A DNA stretch of 64,000 nt from Ceratopteris richardii (lineage: Eukaryota > Streptophyta > Polypodiopsida > Polypodiales > Pteridaceae), in assembly GCA_020310875.1 (NCBI GenBank), contig CM035422.1, positions 58,520,296-58,584,295 of the forward strand. Reading direction: 5' to 3'. Position 1 is the first letter of the stretch, and each line of letters begins with the position of its first letter. The position numbers were made by a program, and so were the translations under genes. Below are positions 11,065 through 22,224 of the stretch, in pieces. The notes below the pieces were generated by a model. It was not told the DNA's origin. It worked only from the letters and a program-made list of their open reading frames with translations, and made no database searches.

Positions 11065-11680
11065 TTCTGGGCATGAAGCAAGTCTGGGTGCAAAAAGGAG
11101 AGAAACCATTAGCCTTGCCAACACAATTCCCAATCAGGCAAGCCAAATAGGTGAAGACAAGAAACAAGCAACCAGGACCACCTCAACCAAAAGATCTCCG
11201 AAACATTTGGGTACCAAAAAAATTAGTTGCAACTCAACAAGGGCAATTACATATGTGGGTTCCAAAAGCACTCTTACATGCACAAAGGCCTATGCTCTCC
11301 ACCATGCAAAAGATCTCAAAAAAGAAGCCAAGGAGAGAAAAAAGTAAGAACCGAGCACAAAGAACAAAAGAAGATAAATTCAACCCTTCGGTAAAAGTAA
11401 GAAGACAATCATCAAGGATATGGGTTTGGAAGACAAAAGTACCAGTAACTTCCACAAAACCAAAGAGCTAACCACATTGGACACCGAGTTTCAGCAACCA
11501 TCCAAAGAGGAAGAGGCCAAAGGTGATCTTTATAAGGCCAACTACTATTCTAAAATGGATCCCTAAAGAGAGGCATGGTCAACTGTCATTTCACCATCGA
11601 TTAATCACATCAATTCAAGATCCACTGGATACCTCCAACAAAAGCTACATCAATGCCCACTAGAAACATTGAAAGCCTCG
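11065..11680 (+). pseudogene. Gypsy-1 basic tail with repeated W-V-P-K motifs
   Basis: After the protease-like domain the frame shifts near 10900-11060, and a Lys/Gln/Pro-rich tail can be read with stops at 11148 and 11469. Five short motifs recur: VWVQKG (~11085), IWVPKK (~11205), MWVPKA (~11255), IWVWKT (~11420) and, in the extended frame, KWIPKE (~11555). Function is unknown. The basic composition suggests nucleic-acid binding. Similar WVPK strings occur in some copia Gag proteins, but no zinc knuckle accompanies them here. Confidence 0.5.
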
Positions 11681-12675
11681 ACGTGCAACAACCATGTGCC
11701 TTTGGAATAACCTTGTCTTTTCCACCATTCTAGTCATGCATTTCCAAAGTATGCATCAATATAGGGCCACATTACATGGCCGTGCATAGACACAATTGAG
11801 AATCCCAGGCACATGAGACACACTTGCTAAATGTAAAATATTTTATTGATGCTAACACCTATCTTCTTGTTTTATGCCATTGTAAAAAAAAAAGGAAAAA
11901 AAGAAAAAAGGAAAAAGAGGAAGCAGGGAAGACAAAGAGAGGAGACATGACCATGCGCTTGACGAATCTCATCAGTGAACCATTAACAAGGACATACATC
12001 AACAAGCAAGACAAGGCAATGGTCAGTCACCGTGCTCGGAGTACACCATGAAGAATGAAGATCCATGGGCCGTTCAACATGGTAAGAATTGCCTAGTGTA
12101 ACAACACTATAACCATGGTAGATTAGGAAACCTCTTCATTAGCGTGCCCTTGAGCACTTCGCCCAAGACCAAATTTCTTGCACCATACTTCTTCCCATGC
12201 ATTTTGCAAGTACGCATACATAGGACTACATTACAAGGCCATGCATAAGGCACATATTTTTTTCAACCCATGCACTAATGCACTTACCCATCATCCATTA
12301 TGGGTTACAAGTACTTGGCATGAAAACTATGAAAGACATCTTTGGAAGATTTAGAGGACATCAAGGTGAAAACAACAAGTGCAAGGAAGCGATCCACCAC
12401 CGAGAGTTGGTCATAATCAACATTGACCACCTCTTTTGAGCAGCTAGTAATTTTGGAAAGCTCACAAATGCACCATCAAGCTCGAATACAAGGAAGATGT
12501 ACATACAAAGGGACCTCAACTTGCAAGGGCTAGCAGTGACAAATGAAGAACCAGATAACTCACCAAGCTACATTTGGAAGATGGACCGCTCTTGTTGGTA
12601 CGTGCTGGACACTACCTCTCCAAGCACTACATGGAACAACCTCTACAACAAGGGTATGTCAAGGACGATAGACTC
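11681..12675 (+). other. Gypsy-1 3' untranslated region
   Basis: About 1 kb lies between the last coding remnant and the polypurine tract. It contains an A-rich run near 11884-11925 and short open frames without recognisable domains. It matches the position of a long 3' non-coding region of an LTR element. Confidence 0.5.
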
Positions 12676-12689
12676 TAGGGGGGGGGGAG
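12676..12689 (+). promoter_or_regulatory. Gypsy-1 polypurine tract
   Basis: An A, eleven consecutive G residues (12677-12687) and AG directly precede the LTR start TGTTGACACTC. This is where second-strand DNA synthesis is primed. Such a long pure G run is unusual. Confidence 0.8.
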
Positions 12690-13409
12690 TGTTGACACTC
12701 AAGGTTAAGGACAAAGCATGGAAGCACACGAAGGAAGTGAACACACAAGAAGAAGGAGCATGTAGGGAGCTCCAAGGAGCACATGTCAAATTTACAGAAG
12801 AAATCCCTACAAAAATAGTGAATTTTATCACTAAAAACCATTGTAAATACCATTTTCCATTTTTGCAACTGCATTTTGGTTGAAGCCAAGGAGTCCTCAA
12901 GCTTGAGGAGTATTAGAAGTATCATTGTACTGATTTTCATAATTTTTGGACTCCGTTTGAGCCCTCAAATAAGCGCTGGAACCTAGTTTTTAACTAGGCT
13001 GGACACTAGGTCTGGACAGGGCCAAAACCACTCAAAAAACTATAAAAAGGGCTAGAGAGCTCATTTTTGAGGTTATCTTGTTAAGTGATTTGAGCTCTTG
13101 TAAGAGATTTCTTTGGTAATACGTGTTGTAAACGTAATAGCTTCGCTCCTACCGGTCCTAACACTTTTCTAACGTAGTAACGGTCAACGTTGGTATTAGC
13201 TTCTACGTTTTCTTAAAACCCATTGTTCCACTCTTTGCTCTTACCTTGTGTGCATGTGTGTGTATGTGTGTGCATGCTTGTGTGCTTTCACTCACACACT
13301 TGTGCCATCGCTTGCTCACGGTCTTCATACCGGTCCTCATGTCTCCGCGGATTGACATTTATGAGGTGTATCTCCTCACATTGGTACTTGCCATTGTGCT
13401 AGAGTGACA
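12690..13409 (+). mobile_element. Gypsy-1 3' LTR
   Basis: The LTR begins TGTTGACACTC right after the polypurine tract. It has a TATA-like box (actataaaaaggg, about 13036-13050) and a diverged copy at 21715-22012. The shared sequence stops around attgtgctagagtga, so the 3' boundary near 13409 is estimated from where the copies diverge. Most of the shared sequence lies in U3 and around the TATA box. Confidence 0.7.
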
Positions 13410-13610
13410 CCAGTGAGTAATGGTTGTCTCTTCCTCTCTTCATGAAGTGACTAGTCTGCTTTTCTATAGAGTTGTCTAGTGTAGTCATTCAATCCTTCCA
13501 TACCCATTGTAGACGAGTAATACATGGATGTGACGTTTGAATAGTAGACATCCATGTGGATGTTCTTCTTCTAGTGTAGTTGGGTTGAGATACATCGTCC
13601 TCACTTTCTC
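13410..13610. other. Spacer between gypsy-1 LTR and gypsy-2
   Basis: Nothing is recognisable here. It may include the flank of the gypsy-1 insertion and the 3' tail of gypsy-2. Confidence 0.4.
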
Positions 13611-14675
13611 TCATAGGTACAAGGACGGCATATCATCAAGCAACACATCCTTATTTGCAGGTATTTCTAAATTAGAGCATGCTTGGGATATACTCTTTAG
13701 TGATTCATTTGCCTTCTCCTCCTCTAAATGCTCTTCTTTAGGTTTGATGACTTTATGACTGTGAGACTGCCTTTCTTCCAGTAAACTAAAGAACTCCTTA
13801 TGTCCTATTTTGGCTGATATGTATCCTTGTGCTAGGTGCATGCTCACTTTGTTCTCAATAATCTAGTTTTGCATTAGGATTATATTTTCAATTAGGTTTT
13901 CATCCTTGCACACCAAAACTCTTTGCTGCATAGTGGAATCTCCTAGGTGAAGGGATATTAAGGCTTCTCCAACACATTCTATAACTTGGCCTCCAGTGCA
14001 TATCATGCATGCTTTAGTGGGATTTATGGTTTTTTGAAGATGTGTGATTAACGTCCTTTGTATATAGCTTAGAGCTTCCTCGAAGTCAATTAGAGCATCT
14101 ATTAGCTGATACTCTTGGTTTCTGATTCCTAGGTTTAAGTATGGTTTTGATATGCTAAGGCTTCCATTACTTGCATTACTCACTTGGTAGTTGGCCATGG
14201 GTATAGGTTCCTCTCCCTGTAGATATTGTTCATCCCTTTGTCGTATCCACTCTTTTCGTTTCTCGATACGCCCTAAGGCTTCCTGACGTGCTTCTTCTCG
14301 AATTCTATCGTCTGCATTCTTTCCATTTTGTGCTCTCATGAGTCCTGCTAACATCTGGTTTGTTAAAGGATCCATATATCATTTCACTCTACATTCACTT
14401 ATTTAGTTGGGAAGTATATCCCCATCTAATGTGGCTAGATTCACTATGCCACTCGTTGAGATTCTATTGATCAGTAAGGGTCCATATCCACATTGTTGTA
14501 GTTTCTTGGCATGTTGTTTCAATGTATATACAAGGACTAAATCTCCTTCTTTTAAGCCTTTGTCTTTGATATGTGCATCATAATATGCTTTTTGCCTTCG
14601 TTTAGCAGCATAAATTCCTGCAACTACTTGTAGTATTGTTTCTTGTAACTTCTCAATTTGCTCTAATTGCTTCAA
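13611..14675 (-). pseudogene. Gypsy-2 integrase tail plus degenerate protease-like domain
   Basis: Read on the minus strand, the frame continues from the integrase: CGYGPLLINRISTSGIVNL, then DGDILPN followed by stops at 14403 and ~14385, then DPLTNQMLAGL, a charged linker (DDRIREEARQEALGRI), and a domain collinear with the gypsy-1 protease. The catalytic D-S-G-A is D-F-E-E (LIDALIDFEEALSYI, ~14065-14105). The second signature reads NIILMQN followed by a TAG where gypsy-1 has the Trp of LGQDW. After that stop the same frame runs on to 13611. The Trp-to-stop and matching residues on both sides show common descent with gypsy-1. The loss of the DSG triad means this copy is inactive. Confidence 0.72.
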
Positions 14676-14699
14676 TAGCTCATGTCCGGTCCACTCATG

Positions 14700-15025
14700 C
14701 TATTGTGATACTCGTAAAGTAGGTACCAAAAAGTCAATTGGTAGAATCGCATTTTGTCCATAAGCTAGGTTAAATGAAGTAGTTCCAATGGTTGTCTTGT
14801 AAGCCACACGGAAGGCCCAAATTGCATGATGCAATTGTTTGTCCCAATCTGACCTTCCATTGTTGACTATCTTTATCAACACGATACATACTACTTTATT
14901 GGAACTCTTTGCCTGACCATTAGCTTGAGGGTGATAGGGGGCTAGTTTCTTATGAATCACTAGGAATTCGTTCATCAAGGATTCTATCACTTCATTGATG
15001 AAGTGCATTCCTCTATTGATGGAAC
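14700..15025 (-). pseudogene. Gypsy-2 integrase core fragment
   Basis: Homology begins at RGMHFINEVIESL (~15020) and continues through APYHPQANGQAKSSNKV, DWDKQLHHAIWAF and AILPIDFLVPTLRVSQ, ending at a TAG (14700-14702). In gypsy-1 the corresponding Glu of ANGQAE is present; here it is Lys, so the catalytic Glu is lost. Everything before the second catalytic Asp is missing, and upstream sequence (to 15132) is unrelated. The frame is the same as that of the downstream protease-like part, so in this family too integrase and protease-like domain form one polyprotein. Confidence 0.8.
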
Positions 15026-15137
15026 AATGCAATGCTCTAATACCACTAATAGAGCAAAACAAGCTCTCACACCATTGATGCAATAAACAAGGGTGTGTCG
15101 ATGCGAAAGTGTATGTGAGCGCACACAGCCTCACAAG

Positions 15138-16214
15138 TGTTGGAACATCAAGCTTACACTATGCTTGAGGTGGATTTGATCTACATCAAAGGCTATCACG
15201 TCGAAAGAATATCCGTTGGAGAGTTCTTTTTCATATGCTCATTTATTGTATTTTTTGAGAATATTTTGATGGCTCATTTACCGTTGTAAAAGCCTTGAGT
15301 TGTACACATGTAAAGGTACAAATATAGGGCCAATATCCCACGAAATTTTGGTGGTTGAAGTTGCATTCAATCAAGCAATCAATCACCTAAAAGTAGATCA
15401 ATCAAGATCTTCACTTTTCCTAGATTGGAGGGAAGTGAATTGATTCCCTCCAACAACCATTCCCACCTTCATTTGAATTCAAATTCAAGTTGTAAAAGTC
15501 GTGGAACACTCCTAGAGGCTATATAAGGAGTTGAAATCACTTGTACATTACATGGAAGCAATATACATACACTTGTGACCATCATTGTCTTGCTCCTTCA
15601 ATTTCTGCATCATCTTCTTCGCCAACAGTAATCTTGCAGAGGCTGCTGCTCTCTCCTCAGAGCTCCAAATTGAGTGCAAGAGGACTCATTGGAAAGCTAT
15701 CAGTGTCTAGTTTATGCCTGTAAATTTTCAAAGCATTTGGTTCAGCAGATTTGGAGAAATCTCAGTTTTTCTGCCTCGGGGTCAATCTCTGCGTATTCCT
15801 GAAAAATAGGAAGTACCACCGATGAATGTCGCATTCATTCCTATAGCATATTTTGCTTATTCCTTATACTTTTGTGCATTTCATACACTCAACCCTATGT
15901 GTATCACTCCCATAAAAGGATTTTTTCTAATTGTAATCACGCTGGTCGCTATGGGCATTTGAAGTTCATTGTCTCTTCCATAGATAGTAAGTTTTTTGAG
16001 CTAGTCGACCCGCAAACCTATCTGTTTTGTATCGACTCATTCTCCTTGATGCTCCAAGGTACATAGTGTGTGTCTTTGCACTTATAGCATGCCTATAAGG
16101 TCTATTTGAGTCTCCAAAAGCTCAAGGGCTGGTCTTGTGCCGGTTGGCTTGACCAAACTTCATCGCTTCGAAACGCACTTTTCTACCTTCGACAAGCTTC
16201 TCCAAGTTCTTTCA
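15138..16214 (+). mobile_element. Solo LTR of copia family A, with target-site duplication
   Basis: This 1077-bp unit starts TGTTGGAACATCAAGC and ends CAAGTTCTTTCA. It is flanked by the perfect 5-bp repeat ACAAG (15133-15137 and 16215-16219). It matches the two full LTRs of the composite element at 32627-42240 over its length (1076 and 1080 bp). A TATA box (ctatataagg, 15519-15528) marks the promoter. No internal sequence is present, so it is best explained by recombination between the two LTRs of one insertion. Confidence 0.93.
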
Positions 16215-16219
16215 ACAAG

Positions 16220-16500
16220 GATCTTTGAAATTTGAATTTTAATCACAATCAAAGTTTTACTTAACCACATTACCATACATCCTCAAATCCACACATTTCA
16301 TGCATCATTCTCCTCAAACAACTTGCATATCAAAACTTCATAGAGTGTCATGTTTAGCGTGCATTCATATACATCACAAGAGCATACACTTACCAATTCT
16401 CAATGAAAGCTCATCTACATACTCCAGAAAACATAGCCCAAGTGAAAGTATTCCATTTGCTATCCTGTTTTAAGAGAAATCACTTTCTCAAGTTGCTTAC
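16220..16500. other. Unassigned sequence
   Basis: A+T-rich, without open frame or known repeat. It follows the solo LTR target site. Confidence 0.4.
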
Positions 16501-17345
16501 TTTAGCTTCATCACATTCCAGTTTTGACAAATACCCCTAACTTTAAACAATCATAAAATCCAAACTACAAAGGTTAATTGTATGATTCAACTTGGCACTA
16601 GTAGTGCAGCCTCTCAAATCTAATGTCCCACAAATTTCACTCAATTTAGATCACTACATAAAATTTGAGGATCTCTTCAAATCACCCTTTTGTAACTTTA
16701 TTTCTAGCACCTGGGAACAATGCTCAGTACCCTTTCTTTGAACATTCATAAAATGCAAACCACATATGCAAATTGAGTGATTTTAATTGGAATAGAAAGT
16801 AAATTCCATGCACTCTAAGATCCAAGAAATACATAATTTGGAGTTCTACATTAGATTTCAGAGCCTCTGCAAATTACCTCTTTGTAAGTGGGGAGCCCTG
16901 GAAACAATGCTCAGCACCTCTACTTTCAACACTCATAAAACTCAAAATAAGAAAGATAATTGAGTGATTCAGCTTGGAATTGAAATTAGATTCAATGCAC
17001 TATAATATTCAATAAAGGTTACCCAATTGGAATCTCTACATCAGATTTGAGAGCCTCTACAAGTTACCTCTCTATAAGTGGGGAGCCCTGGAAACAATGC
17101 TCAACACCTCTACTTGCAACACTCATAAAATTCCAACCAAACATGAGAATTGTGTGATTCAACTTGGAACTGAAAGTAGATTTAATGAATGTTAGTATCA
17201 AACATATCGCCAAACAAGAATTACCCAATTTGAAGCTCTACATCAGATTTTAGAGCCTCTGCAAATTAACCTTTTGTAAGTGGGAGTCCTAGAAACAATG
17301 CTAAGTACCTCTACTTTGAATGCTCATAAATCCACATCAAGAATG
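16500..17345. repeat. Diverged tandem repeat, ~190-bp period
   Basis: The phrase gaaacaatgct followed by an acctct-like stretch recurs near 16714, 16901, 17091 and 17292, giving spacings of about 187, 190 and 201 bp. Each unit also has acactcataaaa, attgagtgattcaacttgga and agagcctctgcaaattacct variants. A partial first unit starts near 16510. It could be a small satellite or a tandem expansion inside the neighbouring LTR (17350-18048). Confidence 0.75.
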
Positions 17346-17349
17346 ATAT

Positions 17350-18048
17350 ATGAGAAATTCCACATGGAACTATAAGCACATACATTGGAGTTTCCTAAAA
17401 CAGAATTAGAATTCAATATTCCTTCAGTAAACAATGAGAGAGAGAGAGACATTATGTGACTAGCATAAAGCTTATGATAAAAAAACTCTACAATCAAAAT
17501 ATGTATCATATATCACTCCATAGTGTATGGGAGGATAGCGAATGCTTCTCTACACAATGAGAAGAGTTCTAACACTCATCACAATGACAAGGAGGACAAT
17601 ATGGATACTCCTATTGCTAAGAGGAGCTCAAAGAAGTAGTGGGCTGCTGTCCTCTTTATATAGTGTGTGGAGAATGGCTCTTCAATGAGTTGAAAAGGTA
17701 AAGTAGCAGAGAGAGAGAGAATCTCTCAATCAAGTATGCAATTTGCTCCTCATTCTACGATCTAATCAGCTCCAACTTCATGCACATCATTTCTCCTTGA
17801 TTTGCTCACCAAAAATGCATGTGCAAGCACAATGATGGGTGTACGATTTTTCTCATGTAGCTTTTTGAGCTTACTTCATTGACTTTAGTTTTGTACATAA
17901 GCTATGCTTTGATTTAAATAAAATAAGAGATGGTTCTTATCCTCTACTCAAGAGATAACTTATCTAAGTGAAATGGATGATGCAAGAACCTAATGATATG
18001 CAAAATTTGAAACTAAGCTTCACAATTGAAGCTTGCACATTTTCAACA
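17350..18048 (-). mobile_element. Probable LTR of an unassigned copia-like family
   Basis: On the minus strand CTTGAGTGGGAG (18049-18060), a polypurine-like tract, directly precedes TGTTGAAAATGTGCAAGC, the expected LTR start. A TATA-like box (ctatataaag on the minus strand) lies near 17660. The other end is not resolved; it may lie within the ~190-bp repeats. No pol sequence was found upstream of the tract. Confidence 0.45.
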
Positions 18049-18060
18049 CTCCCACTCAAG

Positions 18061-19213
18061 ATACACTTGGGAAGCGCCATGCAACTCTCCATATGAAGTC
18101 CTCCTTCTTGAGAGCTTCATATGCTCCATTGTGAGTTGTAGCCACAAGATTATACTTGATATTCCAAAGCTACTTTGATCTTGAACTCCATGAAATCTAG
18201 AAGTAGATAGATGATAGGTATCTATCCAAGATTTCATCACCTTCAAGGAAACTTCATCTTCTTTGTTGACTATCTCCAAATGATGATTTTGGAGAGTAGG
18301 CAAGCATTCGATCCATACATGAGTGTATGGAAGATGAAAAGGTTGAATAGAAATGTGTCTTGCTTCCCAAGCAAGATCTATCCAAGCTTGGCTCTTTACC
18401 TTCATCTTCCAAGCTTGAATCTTTGTCCAAGCTATGTTTGTACTCATGAGAATGCATAAGTGGTGATATTTTTTCATGCAAAATGTGTTTGTGCTTTCAT
18501 ATATGCATGCATGTGTTTGATTGTATCTGAAAGGTGTGTGCACACATAGTAAGGGGCATCATTCTCTCATGTTGCAGAGTGACCCTTTATCTACCCTCAT
18601 ATCCTTGTTCATGATAGTGGATCCATGTCTTTAGTCTCAGCTTGCAGAGATTATGGAAGTTCTCATAGAAGATACCTGACAAAACTCTGATTTATCAATT
18701 GACGTCATTTTCCATTTAATGGATTTGGTAGTGGATTTTGATTGGTTTTGTAGCAAGGGGGTGTTCTTTGTCTCTCGCGGTGCAGTTAGAAAAAGAAAGG
18801 AGGAAAAGATAAGCTAGGGCCCTTGTCACGTGGTGTACAAAAAAGGTAGATCTTGGAAAGAGGGGTAGCTGAAAATCAGAGGGAAATTGAAGGAAGAAGA
18901 GGCAGAAACTCCTTGAAGAAGAGGGACTTGTCTGACAGGGGGAAGCATAGGAGATTTAGGTGTTGTTCCTTTGGCTATTTGAAGAGGGAGGTTCAGGGCA
19001 CCAATTGGCTCTTGATGGTGGAAGATATCCTATATCCAAAGTTCGCGCTAAGGATGGAGGAAGTTACATTTTTGATATGTTAAAATTAAAGTAAGATCAG
19101 TTAAAAACAGGAGTGTAGAGTGAACTCTAGGACCGGGCCTGATTCTGGATAATGCAGTCATGGGAAGCGGTTTTGTTGATAATCAACTATATTAGTGACA
19201 CAAAGGAGCGGTA
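18061..19213. other. Unassigned sequence
   Basis: No gene can be supported. Open frames such as 18043-18543 (minus) and 18853-19083 (plus) show no domain and have unremarkable composition. An AG-rich stretch occurs at 18780-18960. Confidence 0.4.
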
Positions 19214-20647
19214 TTAGAGGGGATAATAGAGGCAAACAACATGAGTATTAGGGAAAAAATGAAAAGGGAGGTTGGTGATCGAAAGACTGCAAAGGAAAAC
19301 ATAATATGATGAGGGAACATGCAAACCCTTTTCCACAATCTGTCCAACACTCATCACATTCTTGGTAATTATTGGTACATATAGAACCCTACTCAACAGA
19401 TTCTTGTTTCCATCAGAGATCTCAACATTCCCTACTTTAATCACTGAGTGTTTGGTGTCATCACCTGTTTGTACCTGATGCTTACCCTTTGGTTCCTCAA
19501 GGTCAGAGAGAAGAGCTACATTGCCTGCCACATGGTTTGAGCATCGTGAATCAATGTAGAAGAGATGGTCATCATTTATACCTGGTTTTGAAGTCGCATT
19601 CATAATCAGAAAAGAATCTTCTTGCTCCTTAGTGTAGTTTTTGTAATGTTTTTTGGATTTGTATCCTCCTTGGTAGTTGCTATTGTAGTTGTTGTTGTAG
19701 TTATTCTTGTATCCTTGGTGGTGATTGAATCTTCCTCTTGATTGTGTATATCAACCTCTTTGATAACCTCTACCTCTCTGATTCTTGAAGTTCTTGAAAC
19801 ACCCATCTGTAGTATGGTTTGATAAACCACAAATATTGCATGGTAAGGAGTTATAAGGTCCCCCCCTATCTTGCTTACCTCCTCTGCCCCTTCCTCTTGA
19901 GGTTCTACCTCTCCCTTCATAGTTGGCTTGGGAGGTAGTTCCTTCATCTTCAATCTTTTTGTTCTTCCCTTTCTCTTTGGACTTACTCTTATCACTGTAT
20001 AGGGCAGAAGAGCTATTACCTATTGATGAATCTCCATTTTTGTTGAGCTTGGCTTCATGGGTAAATAGTTTCCCCATGAGTGTGGTAAGATCTGGAATCT
20101 GCATGTCCATGTACAAGTCCATGGCAGTTGTGAAGCTCTCCCATTTTTCATCAGCTTAATTACCATTGATTACTTGCCTTACGATCTGCTCCTCTTCAAT
20201 TTCTTCTCCTATGCTTGCCAATTGATCTGCTACATCTTTGAATTTGGCCACATACTTTGAGATACCTTGCTTAGGTTGCTTTCTTTGAGTGGTGAACTCA
20301 ATCCACAATTGATTCTTCCTCGCCCTTGTGTTGGAAGAGAAATAAGAAGATAGTGTTTCCCAAGTCTCTTGGGTTGTCTTACAGTTCCTAATATGTGGAA
20401 GAAGAAAATCACAGGTTGAGTTAAGTAAGTAGGACCTTGCTAATGCATCCTTAGCACACCATGTGTTTAGTCTCTCATGCTCCTCTCTTGTAGGTTGTCC
20501 TTTGCTTCTGAATATGGGCATCTCCTCATCTCCTGAGATGTATCCATAGAGGCTCCTTCCTTGTAAGTATGTCTTCATCCTCAGAGACCATGCCTGATAG
20601 TTGTTCCTATACAATTTATCAATGAAAGAAGGAAAACCATCTCCCAT
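19214..20647 (-). pseudogene. Copia family B gag-protease remnant
   Basis: The frame starts at ATG 20647 (MGDGFPSFIDKLYRNNYQAW), 24 bases after the PBS, and is a Gag of the UBN2 type (ETWETLSSYFSSNTRARKN; QLASIGEEIEEE). A TAA at 20156-20158 and a TGA at 19751-19753 interrupt it without changing frame. A Gly/Arg-rich stretch precedes the zinc knuckle CNICGLSNHTTDGC (CX2CX4HX4C). The protease reads YIDSRCSNHVAG, with Arg in place of the catalytic-loop Gly, and LYVPIITKNVMSVGQIVEKG. Recognisable sequence stops near 19325, at the start of the integrase region; the rest of pol is gone. It is related to family A but clearly separate. Confidence 0.85.
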
Positions 20648-20661
20648 TTTACCTTAGCTTT

Positions 20662-20673
20662 GCTATGATACCA
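20662..20673 (-). promoter_or_regulatory. Copia B primer-binding site
   Basis: The minus strand reads TGGTATCATAGC, one mismatch from the usual TGGTATCAGAGC that pairs with initiator tRNA-Met. It follows the LTR end CCCAACA by one base and precedes the gag ATG. Confidence 0.75.
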
Positions 20674-20674
20674 T

Positions 20675-21711
20675 TGTTGGGATAGATGGATGGACACTCC
20701 AAGAAATGAGTAGGTACTGCCAAATCCTGCTTAGTACTAGCCTCTTGTAGCTTCAGAGTTGAGGTGTGGGCCCTATTAGCTTTCCAAAGACACTATATAA
20801 GTGCCTATGTACTTTGGAAGTGATGTATGAAAAGATTGAATCAAAACATACTACTTCCAAATAGAAGAATTAATGAAAACCTTCTACTTTTTATCATACA
20901 CCTGCAACTTGTTATGCTCAGTGCGTTGGAATTGGAAAAATTCCTTTTAGAGATATCTAATAAGCTTAGTAAGATAATGATTCCAAGTGGAATCACTTGA
21001 AATGATCCACTATACACAGAGCAATCAATTTAACAAATGAATCATTACCCCCGATTTTTTAGGACCTCTACAGAGTTTGACGAGTCAGTGCTTTGATGCG
21101 CTTTTCTCCAAATTGGCTGAATAGATGTCCTTAAAAATTTGCGAGCATGTAGATAAGGATCCAAAAAGCTATAGATTATTGAAAATGGTGGAGAATTGAG
21201 TGAGATATGAGCAGCACAAGTTGATAGTTAGGAATGACTTTAACAGAGAGATTATAGATGAACAATGTAGATGTAATGTATTAATGAACAATGTTGTACA
21301 AGTTCATAGGCTTGATCATCATAGCCCAATGATGGAGAGTAGTGTAGGCTACAATGTATGCCTCACACTCTTACAAAATGACAATGAAGAACTCGGGAAT
21401 TGGTCTCACTTACATGCAACTTTTTCAAGTCACTTTATATAAGTGCTCATTCAAATTTGAATTTGAATTCAACTTTTGGCTCTCTCTAAAAGTAATCTTT
21501 CAATCTAGGAAATTTTCTCTCAATGAATTAGATGCTTTTCTAACTAACAAGTCCACAAGTTTTTGTTAGGTGATTACAAATATTCTCTCAAGTCAAATAA
21601 ATGACTTTTACAAATGTAAAAGGATAAATTTCTACTAGTAATGGTTTCCATGCAGCTTCATGTGTTTATGAATTTCAAGCCAAATGTGTGGGCTTGGACT
21701 TTGCACCAACA
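20675..21711 (-). mobile_element. Copia B 5' LTR
   Basis: On the minus strand the LTR would start TGTTGGTGCAAAG at 21711 and end CCCAACA at 20675, about 1037 bp. Internal blocks resemble the family A LTR (atttgaattcaa, caatctaggaaa, taggtgatta). TATA-like boxes on the minus strand lie near 21440 and 20805. The right edge abuts a gypsy LTR fragment at 21715, which suggests insertion into it. Confidence 0.65.
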
Positions 21712-21714
21712 CTA

Positions 21715-22012
21715 CCTACCAATTTTCATAATTTTTAGAGTTCATTTCAGTTGCCAAATCAGCTTAGAAACCTAATTTTTAACTAGGTTGGACACTAGGT
21801 CTGAACAAGGCCAAACGTATTCAAAAACTATAAAAGGAGTTAGCGAGCTCATTTTTGTGGTTGGATTGTTGGGAATTGAAGTAACAAAGATCATTGTAAA
21901 ATCATTTCTTGGCTTTGTTAATCATATTTTTTTCATAATTTTTGCTTGGATTAACAAATATGAGGTGGATCTACTCACATTGATACTTATCATTGTGCTA
22001 GAGTGATAGTTC
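21715..22012 (+). mobile_element. Fragment of a gypsy-1-type LTR
   Basis: It matches the gypsy-1 3' LTR in three blocks: ttttcataatttttagagtt, taactaggttggacactagg with the TATA-like actataaaaggag and gagctcatttttg, and finally cattgtgctagagtga. It is diverged and lacks the first ~230 bp of the LTR. Copia B appears to sit at its left edge. Confidence 0.7.
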
Positions 22013-22224
22013 TCATTACACACACTATAAAGACATCAACAAAAATCCGTAGACATTGGTATACTTTTTCTCGTGGATCATGTGGTTAGATGAAGATTTC
22101 CATATGAATAGGTTGGGTTTTTGAAACTTGGTTGCATCTTTCCAAGCGTATCTTTGTTTGCTTCACATGGGCTACACACATGATAGGAAAATTGATCTTA
22201 CTTGATGATAATCAAAGGACTCTT

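Larger units (their letters stand above)
7660..13409 (+). mobile_element. Gypsy-1: 5'-truncated Ty3/gypsy retrotransposon
   Basis: The 5' end (5' LTR, gag, first protease, most of RT) is missing. In order the element keeps the RT end, RNase H, two H2C2 zinc-finger modules, integrase core, integrase C-terminal region, a retropepsin-like domain, a basic tail with W-V-P-K motifs, about 1 kb of non-coding DNA, a G-rich polypurine tract and a 3' LTR. The frame 8623-11064 is continuous apart from four stop codons. A protease-like domain after the integrase is not the usual gypsy order (protease, RT, RNase H, integrase). Gypsy-2 on the other strand has the same order. Confidence 0.85.

Noticed and set aside
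18043-18543. Minus-strand 166-codon frame
   Set aside because: No domain, overlaps a probable polypurine tract and LTR start, and has low-complexity composition.
12690-22012. LTRs at 12690 and 21715 as the two ends of one element
   Set aside because: Both are in plus orientation but the sequence between them is a mosaic of other elements in both orientations, and the second lacks its first ~230 bp. They are better read as two separate insertions of one family.
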